A DNA stretch of 64,000 bases from the NCBI GenBank assembly GCA_009760855.2, contig WPIO01000001.1:19123501-19187500 (forward strand), read 5' to 3'. Of this stretch, positions 33,101 to 42,654 are shown one piece after another. The notes beneath the pieces are model-generated. The model was not told where the DNA came from. It was given only the letters and a program-made list of their open reading frames with translations, and did no database searches. Position 1 is the stretch's first letter. Every line of letters starts with the position of its first letter. The stretch comes from Cristatella mucedo (taxonomy: Eukaryota; Bryozoa; Phylactolaemata; Cristatellidae). A program made the translations under genes and the position numbers.

Positions 33101-34197
33101 TGTCAAAGCTAGTTTGAAAGGGAATGGCATTGTGCTGCCACACTCCGATGGTAAATGAGACGACTGCCTAGTCACCAAGGAACTGGAGGTTACAGCTCAA
33201 CCGTGAGAGAAGCCAACCGCTACTACCGTCTCAGAGAAGAAACCATTGACCAATGCCCAGGAAAACTTTCCCAAGGCACATGACCTGCACTGATGTGCCC
33301 TTGTTATATTGTCAATTCTCTCGCCCTAGCAGATGCAGTGCTGTGACAGATGGCTCCGAGGTATCCGGCATATCACTTCGAGGTCCAGCACATCGCTGTG
33401 AGGTTTGGCCGATCGCTTTGCGGTCGGGGACAGTGGTCCTTTACCAACCAATAATAATAATTATAATAGTATATATGTGTAGCATCCTCAGAATGTAATC
33501 TCTTTCTAGGACTTTACATGTGCTGCAAGGTGAGCATGATTGAATGGGTACTGGTAGCATGCACAGTGTCAGTAGCCATGACAGGCCCATCGGACCAAGA
33601 ACTCTCGCATGTCTGTCGCTGGGATTTTTCGTGCGTTTGAAGTGCAATTCTATAGGGCGTCAGGCAAGTTGCTGCCGTCCTCGGTTGTGTGCAAGGAAAG
33701 CGATTACCGTAGCAATGGCCTCGGCAACTGCAAGTTGCCACAACCGAAAAGGCAGTGCAAGAGGTAAGGCGACACGAAGCAGATGTTTGTCCTGGCTGGG
33801 TATGGGCACGGAGCAGTTTAACCTGCGGTGGTGCATTAAGCTGTGATGACCGATCGAAAGAATCCCAGAGGCAGTGGTGGCTATTTGCTGCGTCTGCCTT
33901 CTCTTCTATACCGCGAATAAGCAGTCGATACCAATCTAGGGTTATTGGTTGCCCTGACTGCTTGTAGGTCCTTCGTTGTCTATCGCTCGTGCTCCGTGAC
34001 CGCCGGCAGAGCAAAAGGAAAGCAGCAGTCACCCCCCCCCCATTGCTAGAGATCATGTTTATGGTAGTCGTGTAGGCCACCCAAACAGTGCTTAGGTTGA
34101 TGTGTATGCACCAAGTACGGGTTAGGGGTTATTGGCATGGCGACACCTCCTAGCTGCCTCTCTTTTTCCAGGTCGCAAGACAAAAAAAGCGAAGTAA
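21001..34197 (+). CDS. POLR1G: RNA polymerase I subunit POLR1G (PAF49/Rpa34-like)
   Basis: POLR1G pairs with POLR1E to form the TFIIF-like module of RNA polymerase I in the nucleolus. The exons 21001-21162, 26647-26966, 27316-27433, 29570-29647, 29769-29819, 30252-30486 and 34172-34197 join in frame to about 329 aa and a TAA. The core is recognised by RFVPPSEF (human RFSCPPNF), CELWLVEVPAD (human TELWLIQAPAD), TPVGIIQIV (human QGTLRIL) and PEGLKIRYKPIG (human PPGLRPRFCAFG). The protein ends in a basic tail, GRKTKKAK. Unlike human POLR1G (about 510 aa, long Lys-rich tail, few residues before the core), this one has about 160 residues in front of the core and almost no tail. Assignment of the first two exons to this gene rests on matching phase. 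Confidence 0.83.
21970..22062 (+). mobile_element. LINE A 3' tail
   Basis: TCAGCAAATGGAAAGTGCCT, a decayed hairpin and (ATT)n. It abuts tail to tail with a minus-strand LINE A copy starting at 22063. Confidence 0.65.
22063..23870 (-). mobile_element. LINE A copy, long but decayed
   Basis: The tail TATAGCACCCTAAGAGAACC is followed by 3' UTR, C-terminal, RT-derived and linker segments. On the minus strand 23251-23439 reads YNMTVADVLDEFAL, matching NAKLSGMLNEFAPL in the copy at 17890-18760. Many stops. Confidence 0.65.
23871..25867. other. POLR1G: POLR1G intron 1, mostly unrecognised
   Basis: A diverged SINE1-like segment at 24775-24905 (AGAGCCCTGACAGCTTTC, then TCAAACCCACGACCTGAGTC) is the only feature recognised. 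No exon-like frame with splice sites was found. Confidence 0.4.
25868..26035 (-). mobile_element. LINE A 3' tail
   Basis: (AAT)n, AATTCACTTGATAAAGCGCC and CTCTCTAGGCGCTTACATTA, followed by a small duplication of CGCTTTACATT. It matches 13219-13345 closely past the hairpin, so both come from a similar subfamily. Confidence 0.72.
26647..26966 (+). CDS. POLR1G: POLR1G exon 2 (acidic/basic low-complexity extension)
   Basis: After TTTGCAG the frame is open in phase 0 and encodes a Ser/Asp/Glu/Arg-rich segment with RRRKREL and DAKRQRAD (nuclear-localisation-like) and SASDEESDEGS (CK2-like acidic cluster). If unspliced, it would stop at 26986-26988. The donor CTGCG|GTGCGC leaves phase 2, and its CG joins the next exon's G to give Arg directly before FVPPSEF, as in human ARFSCPPNF. 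The donor is weaker than the others. Confidence 0.6.
27316..27433 (+). CDS. POLR1G: POLR1G exon 3 (conserved core, first part)
   Basis: The exon encodes FVPPSEFCSFAVDQ, then ITIEDALAKDCELWLVEV and PAD. The ELWL[I/V]xxPAD motif is the hallmark of the Rpa34/POLR1G dimerisation domain. The acceptor is TGCACTTTAG and the donor GAT|GTAAGC, phase 0. Confidence 0.88.
27915..28660 (+). mobile_element. LINE B 3' fragment
   Basis: It encodes [33 protein letters not shown] and ALRS in order, the C-terminal domain of an L2/CR1-type ORF2, with stops. 47325-47660 is a near relative and 4560-5760 carries the same family on the other strand. Confidence 0.75.
29107..29380 (-). repeat. Two adjacent SINE1-like copies, old
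   Basis: CCTCGTTTCTATAGCAGCAC...CAGGACTTGAACCCCTGACC at 29115-29210 and CCTCATTTATCTAACACTGA...CAATGAAGAATTGCC at 29283-29347 follow the SINE1 order, each lacking parts. They are in the POLR1G intron before exon 4. Confidence 0.45.
29570..29647 (+). CDS. POLR1G: POLR1G exon 4
   Basis: The exon is 26 codons, phase 0 at both ends (TCTGATAG|GTC ... CAG|GTAAGT). It encodes VSMDVLAGLELSLD, equivalent to the region after PADF in human POLR1G. An AG four bases downstream gives an immediate stop, so the first AG is chosen. Confidence 0.8.
29769..29819 (+). CDS. POLR1G: POLR1G exon 5
   Basis: A 17-codon exon between GTTTACAG and ATG|GTAAGT, phase 0 at both ends. It encodes SGMYLEAISSRWTQSGM, a short strand-rich segment of the dimerisation domain. 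It is assigned by phase and position. Confidence 0.72.
30252..30486 (+). CDS. POLR1G: POLR1G exon 6
   Basis: The exon runs from TTGTTTACAG to AAAAAAG|GTATGA, phase 0 in and phase 1 out. It encodes TPVGIIQIVKAIDV, a KAKHKKKSSHS basic stretch and RPLPEGLKIRYKPIG. The PxGLxxRxxPxG block matches the end of the conserved domain of POLR1G. Confidence 0.86.
30487..31055. other. POLR1G: Start of POLR1G last intron, no recognised repeat
   Basis: A short GT-rich patch lies near 30745-30785. Nothing else is recognised. The frame continuing from exon 6 closes at 30536. Confidence 0.4.
31060..31260. mobile_element. LINE A pieces in opposite orientations
   Basis: Minus-strand tail TTGTATAGCGCCCTCATAAA...TCTAGGCACTTTACAG at 31075-31120 is followed by plus-strand CACTTCTCACTGACCTGCAC and GTATCGACTTCAAGG at 31200-31253. 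This is two fragments or an inversion. Confidence 0.55.
31261..33440. other. POLR1G: POLR1G intron stretch without recognised feature
   Basis: No exon of POLR1G, repeat family or RNA gene was recognised. Short open frames on both strands are not supported. Confidence 0.35.
33445..33590 (-). mobile_element. LINE A 3' tail
   Basis: AATAATAATTATAATAGTAT, GTAGCATCCTCAGAATG and ATCTCTTTCTAGGACTTTAC form the decayed hairpin. The 3' UTR piece GGTAGCATGCACAGTGTCAG follows. Confidence 0.62.
33655..33766 (+). CDS. POLR1G: Possible alternative POLR1G exon
   Basis: This stretch lies between ATTCTATAG and a good donor GAG|GTAAGG. It is phase 1 at both ends, so it could be inserted between exons 6 and 7 without breaking the frame. 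It would add about 37 residues, several of them Arg or Lys. The polypyrimidine tract is poor and there is no family match, so this may be chance. Confidence 0.22.
34172..34197 (+). CDS. POLR1G: POLR1G terminal exon (basic tail)
   Basis: After CTCTTTTTCCAG, the bases GT complete a Gly codon with the G of exon 6. CGC AAG ACA AAA AAA GCG AAG TAA follows, giving PKKGRKTKKAK and a stop. A Lys-rich end is typical of the family, although the human tail is far longer. The strong acceptor and exact phase favour this over read-through of exon 6, which continues open to about 30536. Confidence 0.72.
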
Positions 34198-34778
34198 CTG
34201 ACTGGAGCATGTCGCTGCTACGTTCCGGGACTGTGTGGCAGGTGACTGTTCGGCCTGAATAGCAGTCACACCGTTGCACGATACCGGGCTCCTCCTGAAG
34301 CCGATCGATGTGTTGCACGGGATCTTGCACACGTAACGGCTTCAGTGCCTATGGTACCGTTCACGACGTACAGTTGTAGAACCTCGTATTCGTGCTGAAA
34401 TGCTTTTCCGTTCGTGGTGACCGTGCGGGAATCCGCCTGCCTACACTTTTTGCCTTTCTACAGCCACCTTGCTTGTCGGTTCGAGCAGGTCAGGTGGCAT
34501 ACATGCTACTACATTTACTATTTGCCTTGGCGGCCGGTTATGTGGCAGGACGTAGTCGGCAGAGGGATGAGTGGTGCTGCACTGAGTGACTATTCTGACG
34601 CATCCAGTCTTCGCTGGATGTTTGTTTCTGATCAGGCCTCGGCCACGTTAATGGCGCCTCTTGACACTGCAAATCGCCAATGCCTTCTGAGGCCCCAGTA
34701 CAGCTTGTTCAGGTCCTGGTTGGGCCACTTGCGAAATGACACAACCTTTTGTTGTAGGCTTGTCTTGTAATTGGACGT

Positions 34779-34784
34779 AATAAA
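34779..34784 (+). terminator. POLR1G: Polyadenylation signal AATAAA after POLR1G
   Basis: This is the first AATAAA after the POLR1G stop, 582 bases downstream, just before a LINE A tail. It gives a 3' UTR of about 600 bases. Confidence 0.5.
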
Positions 34785-34837
34785 TGTGGTTTGCACTCTA
34801 CATAATAATTAACCACTGTTAAACCGACGGTGTCCAA

Positions 34838-35330
34838 TAATAATAATAATAATGCACTTGATAAAGCGCCCTCACAGAACTAAATCTCTCTCAAGGTGCT
34901 TTACATTTGCTGCAAAGGGAAATGCAATTGAATGGTGAGTAATATCATGCTTAATAAACGAACAAAATGAATAACGTGGTTAGGAGTGACATGCTCAGGG
35001 TCAGCATGCAAATGTGGTTAGCGGCAGCATGCACAGTGTAAGCATAAGCACATCAAGGATGGATCACGGGTACCCACTAAATGCTGTCCTAAATTGGTGT
35101 TTTTAAGTTCTTTTTAAATGTGGTCAGGTCAGGGGATGTTCTGATTCAGGTCGGGAGGGAGTTCCAGGCTTTGGGAGCATACGAACTAAATGCACGCTCT
35201 CCAAAGGATACTGATGCCGGAGTATATCTGAGAGATAAGCTGGAGCCAAAGAATGAAGTGACCTAAAAGTGAGCGACAAAACCTTGAAGTTGATATGACT
35301 GTAGCGACAGAACTTTGAAGTCGATAATGA
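34838..35330 (-). mobile_element. LINE A 3' fragment
   Basis: Tail hairpin GATAAAGCGCCCTCACAGAA/AAGGTGCTTTACATT, 3' UTR with repeated GCATGC, and C-terminal coding part. The minus strand reads [21 protein letters not shown] deletion joins LSDIL to a segment near PLESVHLVRMLPK. Confidence 0.75.
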
Positions 35331-35334
35331 CACG

Positions 35335-36488
35335 TGGTTGGTTATAATACCATTACAGATCCTTCATCTCCATTCATTTTTGTAGTGAAAACGCGTTGCT
35401 TTAGTGCCCTTTAAGAAGGAAAAAGCAGTGCTGCGTTATTATTTTCTGAGGAACTGTTGCTGCATCTTTTCTTCTCATCGTCTCGGATCTCCGATAGGCA
35501 ACAAGTGAAGCAGATGTCGCAATAGGCTGCGAAGGTAAGCATTCCAACCATCCCATCATAGGGCAGTATGGTATTTCACTCAAGTAATGGGAGAGACATA
35601 GATACATTTCTTAATTTCTAAGGCTTGAGATCTGAAGCTGAATTCATTTGCGAAAAATCATTGTCTTACTATCTTACAGTAAAAGGCAAGTCTTGCAGTA
35701 GTTCATTATACTTATTCAAAGGATATTTATATGGCCCTCGAGTCTGCTGCTTTGTATTGCCATTTACGCCAGAAACGCAAGGGAAGTTTGGAAAACAGTC
35801 GGCTGGTAATGGAAAAGTTCATAAACAAGTCATTGCAGATGAATAGGCAACTTTTGGGGTTAGCGGTATAGTTCCTGATTACTGAATCACTAGAAAGCTT
35901 GGGGTTATGTTGTGAGATGAGGCCTGAGGCAAGCTGTAACTGACATGGTATGCAAACTTAACTCGCAGTTCTCTAAACCTTGGGAAAAGCAGTGTAAATG
36001 ATCTACTAAGGCCCTTATTGCCACACCAGTTGGGCTACGGCTAAACTCAATTTTTTTGTAGTTATGAAGATTTGTTATTGGGCTTCCACATTTAGATGAT
36101 TTTCCATCTTTAAATGTCAAAATGTACTTATCCCGCATCGGAGTGCCACAGCTGCTTAAAGAATTGACACGCCTTGAGAGCATGTCGTAATAGATCGATG
36201 GTAAGCGAGTTTGAGGTTTGTCTTGTCTCACGAATGGCTTGTCGAAGCTGGGGCAGCTGGAGCGAAAACCTTTTACTGAGGCCTGCAACGAGAACCTCCT
36301 GTTTTGCTATTTTTGTTAAAAGACGACAAGAGATTGGTGCTTTTGCTTCGGTTGTGCAGGCCAGCCTGTCTTGTGGTAATAGGTTTCTGTTTGTATGTCA
36401 CTTAAAATAGTTGGCCACTATAATAGGACCATTAACCCCTGTCTTCAAACCAAGAAAGTTCCAGTCTGATTTTAAATATATAAATAAA
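35335..36488. other. Stretch without recognised feature
   Basis: Both strands hold only short unsupported frames. The longest, 35905-36288 on the minus strand, shows no family I recognise and no splice context. Confidence 0.35.
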
Positions 36489-36490
36489 TC

Positions 36491-36657
36491 CTAGCTGATT
36501 AAACAGCCTCTTTTGTATAGCGACAGAAGAGCCTTAACGGCTATCACCACCGCTTGCAGTGGCGATAAAGGATCGCCCTACCGAAGGAATCAAACCCACG
36601 ACCTCGGGACCGAGGCCGTGAAAGCAACCGCCTTACCCAGTGTGCCATCACGGCTGA
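36491..36657 (-). repeat. SINE1 copy, well preserved
   Basis: On the minus strand: head AATCAGCCGTGATGGCACAC with A-box-like TGGGTAAGGCGGTTG, B-box-like GTGGGTTTGATTCC, then GGCGATCCTTTATCGCC, GGTGGTGATAGCCG and tail GAGGCTGTTTAATCAGCTAG. This is a tRNA-like promoter followed by a family-specific body. Confidence 0.72.
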
Positions 36658-36719
36658 TTTTAGAGCTAGTCACTGTACATAGTCAGTTTGGGGATGTGTA
36701 ATGACATTATGAATGCAGT

Positions 36720-37170
36720 TCAGTAAAGTCTCTGCTTGATCTTTCGGCAGCTTTTGACTTTGATTATTAAGTCCTTTTCGAGCACCTCAAATCTCACGTG
36801 GGCATCATTGGTGCAGCACGGCAATGCATGGCTAAAGTCATTTCTTAGTGGGAGACTCCAGAGCATTGGTGGGAACGGACATGCGTCATCCGATTAGCCA
36901 ATTAAGTACGTTGTACAGACCTCGGGGTTCTGTGTTTGGTCCGTTTTCTTTCACAGCATACACATATTTGTCGATGTAATCGCCAAGCACAATCTAGGCT
37001 TTCACTTGTATGCAGATGACACTCAGTTGCACCTTTGCTTTGATCCCTCCAAGGCGTCTAATTGTCTCCAATCAGTTAGTCAACAGTGGCTGCCACATCA
37101 CACTGCTTCTGTCTGAGCTTCGCTGGCTCCAGATCGAGCATCAAATTGACACTTTAACATACTCTTCTCT
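36720..37170 (+). mobile_element. LINE A reverse-transcriptase fragment
   Basis: It encodes LSAFDF (RT motif A region), then HLYADDTQLHLCF with YADD at 37009-37020. It then jumps to LRWLQIEHQID-like sequence near 37115, so a deletion removed the thumb. Stops are present. Confidence 0.75.
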
Positions 37171-37174
37171 GGCT

Positions 37175-38900
37175 TAAAGGTCGCTTCGATTGCAGCCACC
37201 GGCAGGCATACCCATCTGACATCCTCGCTCGTCCGGTGCTCTCTCTTCTCTCTCTCTCTCTCTCCCGACTCCTCGGCTGCCAGTCGTATTGCCATTCCTG
37301 GCACTAAATAACGATCGAGCTTTCCGTGCGGAAGCACTGCAAGTCTGAAGTTTAATTTCACTTTGTGTTACCACTTGGAAAAACTGTGCAGATAAGTCTC
37401 AGTAAAGAAGCGCCTGGTCTGCTCAGTTTTCCTCCGCCTACGTTGACTTATCTTGTGTGCCTCAGTGAGCCATTCTTGCTGACCTGCTCACGATTTGGTG
37501 TTACTGTTAGCAGCGAGCGAAAATACTAACCGGCGGCCCTGAGTGTGACCTGCTTTTGTATGCTAGTCTAAGCATCATAGTTGTGTACATTTTGAATGTC
37601 TGTGAAGGCATGAAACAATGAAAGTCATCCACTTTTGGATATTCTCTTGCAGCGAGTTTCGAGGAGCCTGGATAGTAATTTCATTCTTTAAGGATGCCAT
37701 ACAACCGAACCATTACTGCAAGGAATTTCCATTCTAGTCTGTAGCTTTAATGTTGCTACAATGATTAAACTTGTCCAAAACCTCTGGCATCCTAACCTAC
37801 AATCGCTTAGCCTTATTATCGGTAGTAGATGAGGACACTCCTTACTTGTTGAGCTTCAACGACATAGAAAAGAGGCTGGGGCGAGATATTTTTCAGCGAC
37901 TTTTTACAACACAGCGGTCAAGGTTGGGGCCGAAATAAGTTATTTTTCTACCCTTATCTTTATCAGAAAGAGTAACTGAATTAGTTCCTGGAAATATATG
38001 TTAAGGTTAACGCAACCTGTTGGCATCTTTCCACTTGTGATTTTGCTGTGTTAATATAGTGTTCGCCTACAACACCTGGTCGGAAGGGAATGTTAGCCTG
38101 TTTGCTTCGGGTAAGCGTTAGATGGCAGCACATCGTGTGGCCTACGTAGCATTGTCATATCCAAACATGATCCTCGACTAAACTCAGCAAGTGTTCTCAT
38201 CTAAACGACTATCACATCCATGTATTATTAGTGCCTCGGTTAAACTTGCCAGTTTTCCTAAGATACAATCCAAAGTTTGAGCGTTGATCCAGATAAAATG
38301 CGTTGCAGGTCATTTATCATGCAACTACACGACATGGCAATAATCGTTAATAAGTAGAAAGATTTGGCACTTTCTCTCTTGGATAGGTTAAGCCTATTAT
38401 AAACGTCACGCGTACACGCCTATTCGCTCAGATTTTCATTCCCTATACGAACGGGACTGCAATCTTGAAAATTATTCATTGTTCCTTAAGCAGCAGTCAC
38501 ATGAGAACTACAGGATACTGAAAACCTGCGAATGCGCTAGCAATTTATGAACCGCACTAAGAATTCAGATACATAAAAACCCTAAATCCAAAAGATGTCA
38601 TATTTCAGCAGACTTACTACTCAAAACATGGGAAGCCGTCGAAGCGAAAAGATAATTTGAGAAAGTATGGTGCAACATGCAGCGAAAGTCAGTAATGCAT
38701 TCTTTAAGGAATCTGAGGAAGATCGAGATTATGGAAGACTGTCAATATCAAAGCACAGTTACAGCTACGTGCCATACAAATAAAAATAAAAGCCTAGATT
38801 GTTGGTGTACTACACTGGCTGAGGTAGCGTATAAAGAAGTTGACCTGAAACGGTTAATGGATTATTAAGAGCTTTCTTACAGTGCAGATCGGAAAGAAAG
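37175..38900. other. Stretch without recognised feature
   Basis: A (CT)n run of about 22 bases is at 37240-37262. No gene, repeat family or RNA was recognised elsewhere. Confidence 0.35.
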
Positions 38901-38904
38901 CGTA

Positions 38905-39035
38905 CTGTAATGTAATATAACGTATCTCCGTCTGTAACCCTACAAAGTCTTAAAGGCCATGTGGGTGTTACGCAGGAGAGTTTTGTGTAGTGCACCCACA
39001 GCCTAAGCGGCTTTTGGCTTCAAGTCCGAGTCTCA
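38905..39035 (-). mobile_element. LINE B 3' tail
   Basis: TACAAAGTCTTAAAGGCCAT, GTGGGTGTTACGCAGGAG and AGTGCACCCACAGCCTAAG match 4620-4690, which belongs to the LINE B copy there. Confidence 0.6.
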
Positions 39036-39179
39036 TTAGATAGAAAAAACTCAATTCTCGTTAGTCCATGCTTTTGTGAAATACAGTCTCGACTCCTGTA
39101 ACTCAGTTCTCCAAGATCAACCGGCCGGTGCAGTATGGCGCTTGCAGCAGTTCGTTTAAAACTTTGCAGCCAAGCGTGT

Positions 39180-39275
39180 CTATAGTGAGAATTGCAATTG
39201 CCACATTCCACATGCTCCCGCCAACCTGCACTTGCTCCTTAACAAGGTGCATATCGAAGTTAAGGTTTCGGGAAC
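39180..39275 (+). mobile_element. LINE A fragment
   Basis: CCAACCTGCACTTGCTCC and GTGCATATCGAAGTTAAGG are diverged forms of the plus-strand LHWLP...IDFKV segment of LINE A. Confidence 0.45.
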
Positions 39276-39449
39276 CACTGGTAGATTTTTTCCATATAAG
39301 AAGAATAGTTTGTCGCGTGTTGCAAGAGTGGCTGTAACTGGTCCAGCACGATTGGGAAGTAAGTCCTAAATATGGCCGGAGCAGCAAAATGAACGGACCT
39401 ACCGGTGGATACAGAAACCGTACATTTGACCTGTTGCTTGATAAGGAGC

Positions 39450-40340
39450 AAGGGTAGGTTGGCATTACTGTGAGCAATGGGGCAGCTTAAACTCTCGTGA
39501 CAGACACCCCTGGCTGAAGAGTTTCAACCCAGCTGCTAGCGTGTTACTGCCGCGGCCGGAGTAGTAAGTTACATAAGTCGAGACTCAATTTCTCAAAAGC
39601 GTGGACCAACTTGGATTAAGTATCTTGATCCGATGAAAATTAAAGTTTTGAAATATTATGTAGTTGAAATTAGGTAGAATGGACTTGAAATTGAAACTAA
39701 ATACCTAGATTTCTTGCCGATTCAACGGAAGACTTGCTGGTGGAGCCAATTTCTTGACAATCATGCTTTATCATTTTTTAGTAAAACCAGGTTTGTTCGT
39801 AACTTTTACAATAATCTTATCATCGTTCAATTTGATAGCGTCTGCTGCGATCCACGTTTGAATGTCAGCAATATATGCTCTGAAAGAGTTGGGAAAGTTT
39901 GAAGCGCTGAATGGCAGGATTTAAAGCAAAGGTTCAGCTGCACATCATCGGCATAGATGTGAAAGCCAAGACTGTGTTTTGTGAACACATTCGCGAGAGG
40001 AAAAGTATAAATTGTGAAACGAAGTAAACCAATCACAGTGCCACGGCGTAAACCTTACTGCAGTGGTTCCTCGGATCGCTGTTGCCCACTGACATCAGTG
40101 CTTTCAAGTCTCCAACTGAGATAAGCCCTTAAGCGTTGCAAGGTAGTGCCAGTGACCTTCAGCTGAGAGGCTTTCGTGAAGAACGTGGTGATTAATAGTG
40201 TCAAACACCGCTAAAAGATTACCTGGACAAACCAAGGGAAATTTAATTAATATTGTAATCCAAGCAAACATGAATGCCAAAGTTGCCGGCGTGCAAAAGT
40301 GAGCGTACAACTTCGCTTTTATCACTACCATTATCAAGAA
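39450..40340 (-). mobile_element. LINE A reverse-transcriptase fragment
   Basis: The minus strand encodes VFDTINHHVLHESL (RT motif A, AFDTVNH-like) near 40160-40215 and LGFHIYADDVQLNL with YADD at 39944-39955, in the right order. Frameshifts lie between the motifs. Confidence 0.75.
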
Positions 40341-40344
40341 CTAT

Positions 40345-41270
40345 ATTTTAACAAGCTCCACCTGTAAAATTTCTGAGAATTGCATGGGGAGTAATATGCA
40401 TTTTTAACATTTCTTGGCAACAATTATTTTGCGATATCCAAATTGCCTGAAAGTATCGGGCATTAACTTTAAATGCAAAACTAGATATGCGAATCAAAAC
40501 TTCCTTGATATTTTCCAAAGATTAGATGACTTCAAGCATTGGAGCTGTAGAAATGGTTTTTGCTTTATTGCACATACTGCAAACTTGTGATGAAACTCTG
40601 TCTTGTCATGCATGTCAGATAGCTCGCCGTCGACTGTGCAGGCGTACGGAATATTAGCCAACATTAGATACCTTAACGTTGTATTACACAGCGTCAAACT
40701 ATCGCCAGTTTCAGTCAACTCCAGCGGCTTTACATTCCAGGCGCACATAGTAACGATTTTCCATGCTCACTTGAGAAGGCTTGCATAAACTTTAAATAAT
40801 CTCCCAATTCACTTAATGCATCAATCTGCTCAGTATATCCAGAATTGTTTCCGATTGTGCAGCTACTCCAGAGATCCTAATTGAGAAGATTTATTTATCG
40901 TAGATTTGCCCGTAGTAGATGTACATGTATATCCAACTGGAGCAAACTATGACAGGAAACACCTCAGAAGGAACCCTTAACAAATGACGAGTGGCTTTTT
41001 ATATTAACTTTGTTTATTCCAATGGCAATTTAGTTTCACTGTTCAACCACTATGATGCCTATACTTGAGCCGGCGCCTATGGGCAAAAGCTGCTACTGCA
41101 AATCCGAGTCCATCTTAATCGCTCTTTACTCTCGCTTATAGTTGATATTCATTAATATAGTTTGAGGTCTTTAAGGATATTTTTCATCTTGGCAACGTTT
41201 GGGGAGGGCAGTTTTCTTGCTAACATTAAAAAGTAGCATGTCGAAATCGCGAAAGTGATTAGTGTCTTAC
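40345..41270. other. AT-rich stretch without recognised feature
   Basis: No supported gene or repeat on either strand. It lies downstream of the minus-strand secreted-protein gene. Confidence 0.35.
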
Positions 41271-41273
41271 TAA

Positions 41274-41279
41274 TTTATT
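41274..41279 (-). terminator. Candidate polyadenylation signal of the secreted-protein gene
   Basis: TTTATT on the plus strand reads AATAAA on the minus strand, about 365 bases after the TAA. A weaker CATAAA variant lies nearer, around 41350. Which one is used cannot be decided. Confidence 0.3.
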
Positions 41280-41642
41280 TTAGTTACCAGCAGTTTGAAT
41301 TCATTGAACTTTGCAACCGCATTCATTTTCTAATTTAGCCAGCTTTTTCTTTATGCTCGGGTTGACGAAAGGACTTATCAAAGGTTCAGATTGACCAGTA
41401 CCGTACATATTTACTAATATAACTGCATAACTGTACAGGTAAGAGAAACTAGCGGGAGCAAAGAGAATTTAAATTGCAGGCCAAGAGTATTGATCAATCT
41501 CTCTTTACGCACTTCTCTTTACTCTCTTTCGGCACGCAGAGTAAACGACAAGCTTCGCAAGCAAGGTCAAGGAATGATATATGCACTATGCACCGGTCAC
41601 GTAGGGGAAAGGCGCCAGCGGACAGTCTTTCTATAACAGTTT

Positions 41643-42235
41643 TTACTTCGGCGGTGGCCGCCCACGACCTGTAGTAACTTGTTTAGTTGTGGGCCAACTC
41701 GTTGTTTTTGGCCGGTCCGAGGAAGCCAAATGTATCCTTATAGTCGAGGTAGTGGCTGACGCTTCAGTTTTTCCAGTCCTTTCGTCAGGCGTCTCAGTTT
41801 CAGAATGAAGTTTATTCGAATTTACTGACTCATCATTTGAGATGCTCGCAGTTTCCTTTTGCTCGGCAAGGGAGTCGTTACGGTCCTCGAGCGACTCTTC
41901 TATTGCGGCATTCGTCGAAGGCTCCGCGGTTACCTCGGCGTGGCCAGATTCCGGCTGCAGAATGGCGATGGCAGCGCTAGCTCCGTAAGCCCTAATCGTC
42001 TCGGAAAGCGATGCTCTGACATTTGCCTTCGGTTCTTGCGTTCTCCCCACGGGAATCGCTGTCGTAAGGCTGACCGACAGAGATAGTGCAACCTACAACG
42101 TCATGTAAATGCGCTGCTAAGGACTGAACAGCAGGCATTCGGCGTTAGCAAACAGAACTCTGCTGAACGTCGAACCTCTGGAGCGTTTCAACTTACCGCC
42201 ACTGCAAAGACGTGGACGGACGTGGCCTCGACCAT
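41643..42235 (-). CDS. Unrecognised secreted Ser/Thr-rich acidic protein (two exons)
   Basis: Exon 1 (42197-42235) encodes MVEATSVHVFAVA and ends GCG|GTAAGT. Exon 2 (41643-42092) starts after GTTGTAG and continues in phase VALSLSVSLTTAIPVG, then runs open to TAA, giving 162 aa. Residues 8-22 form a hydrophobic core and LTTA fits a signal-peptidase site, so the protein is probably secreted. The mature part has no cysteine, is rich in Ser, Thr, Glu and Ala, has one N-glycosylation sequon (NDS) and ends in GRGRPPPK. An RGR-type cluster could be a convertase site (inference). No family was recognised. A TATA box and a candidate downstream AATAAA support a real transcription unit. Confidence 0.6.
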
Positions 42236-42320
42236 CGTGAGACGCTGGAGAATGTTACAGCTGCTTGCGTGATTTTCCGCCGATCCTGAGGCTCTCTGTA
42301 GTCTTCCCCGTCCGTCTCTG

Positions 42321-42326
42321 CTTATA
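42321..42326 (-). promoter_or_regulatory. TATA box of the minus-strand secreted-protein gene
   Basis: TATAAG on the minus strand within CTAATATAAGCAGAG, about 86 bases upstream of the ATG. A start site some 30 bases downstream would leave a 5' UTR of about 55-60 bases. An LTR-like repeat begins about 330 bases further upstream. Confidence 0.5.
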
Positions 42327-42654
42327 TTAGATAATGAAACCCGAATTCGGCGAGGAAGTAGCTGTACGAACAGGATACGTGCAGGTAAGAGGTGTACTTC
42401 GCGGGAATGTGAATCAGGATTCGATCTGGGCATGTAATTGGTCTCTCGGTAATTGGTCTGCTTTGCCCAGCTTTAGATGTCACCAAACAGGGCGGGCTTT
42501 ATTTTGAACCCCCTGGAGATCCTTAGGCGGAATTCGGAGTCAGCTCAGAATCCAATTGGCAGATTGACTGACGCCGTAGTTGAGCCGAACCTATAAGATC
42601 TATCGACTTCCCCAAGACGGCTGGAGGAAGAGTGCAGCGACACAGTTGATTTTT

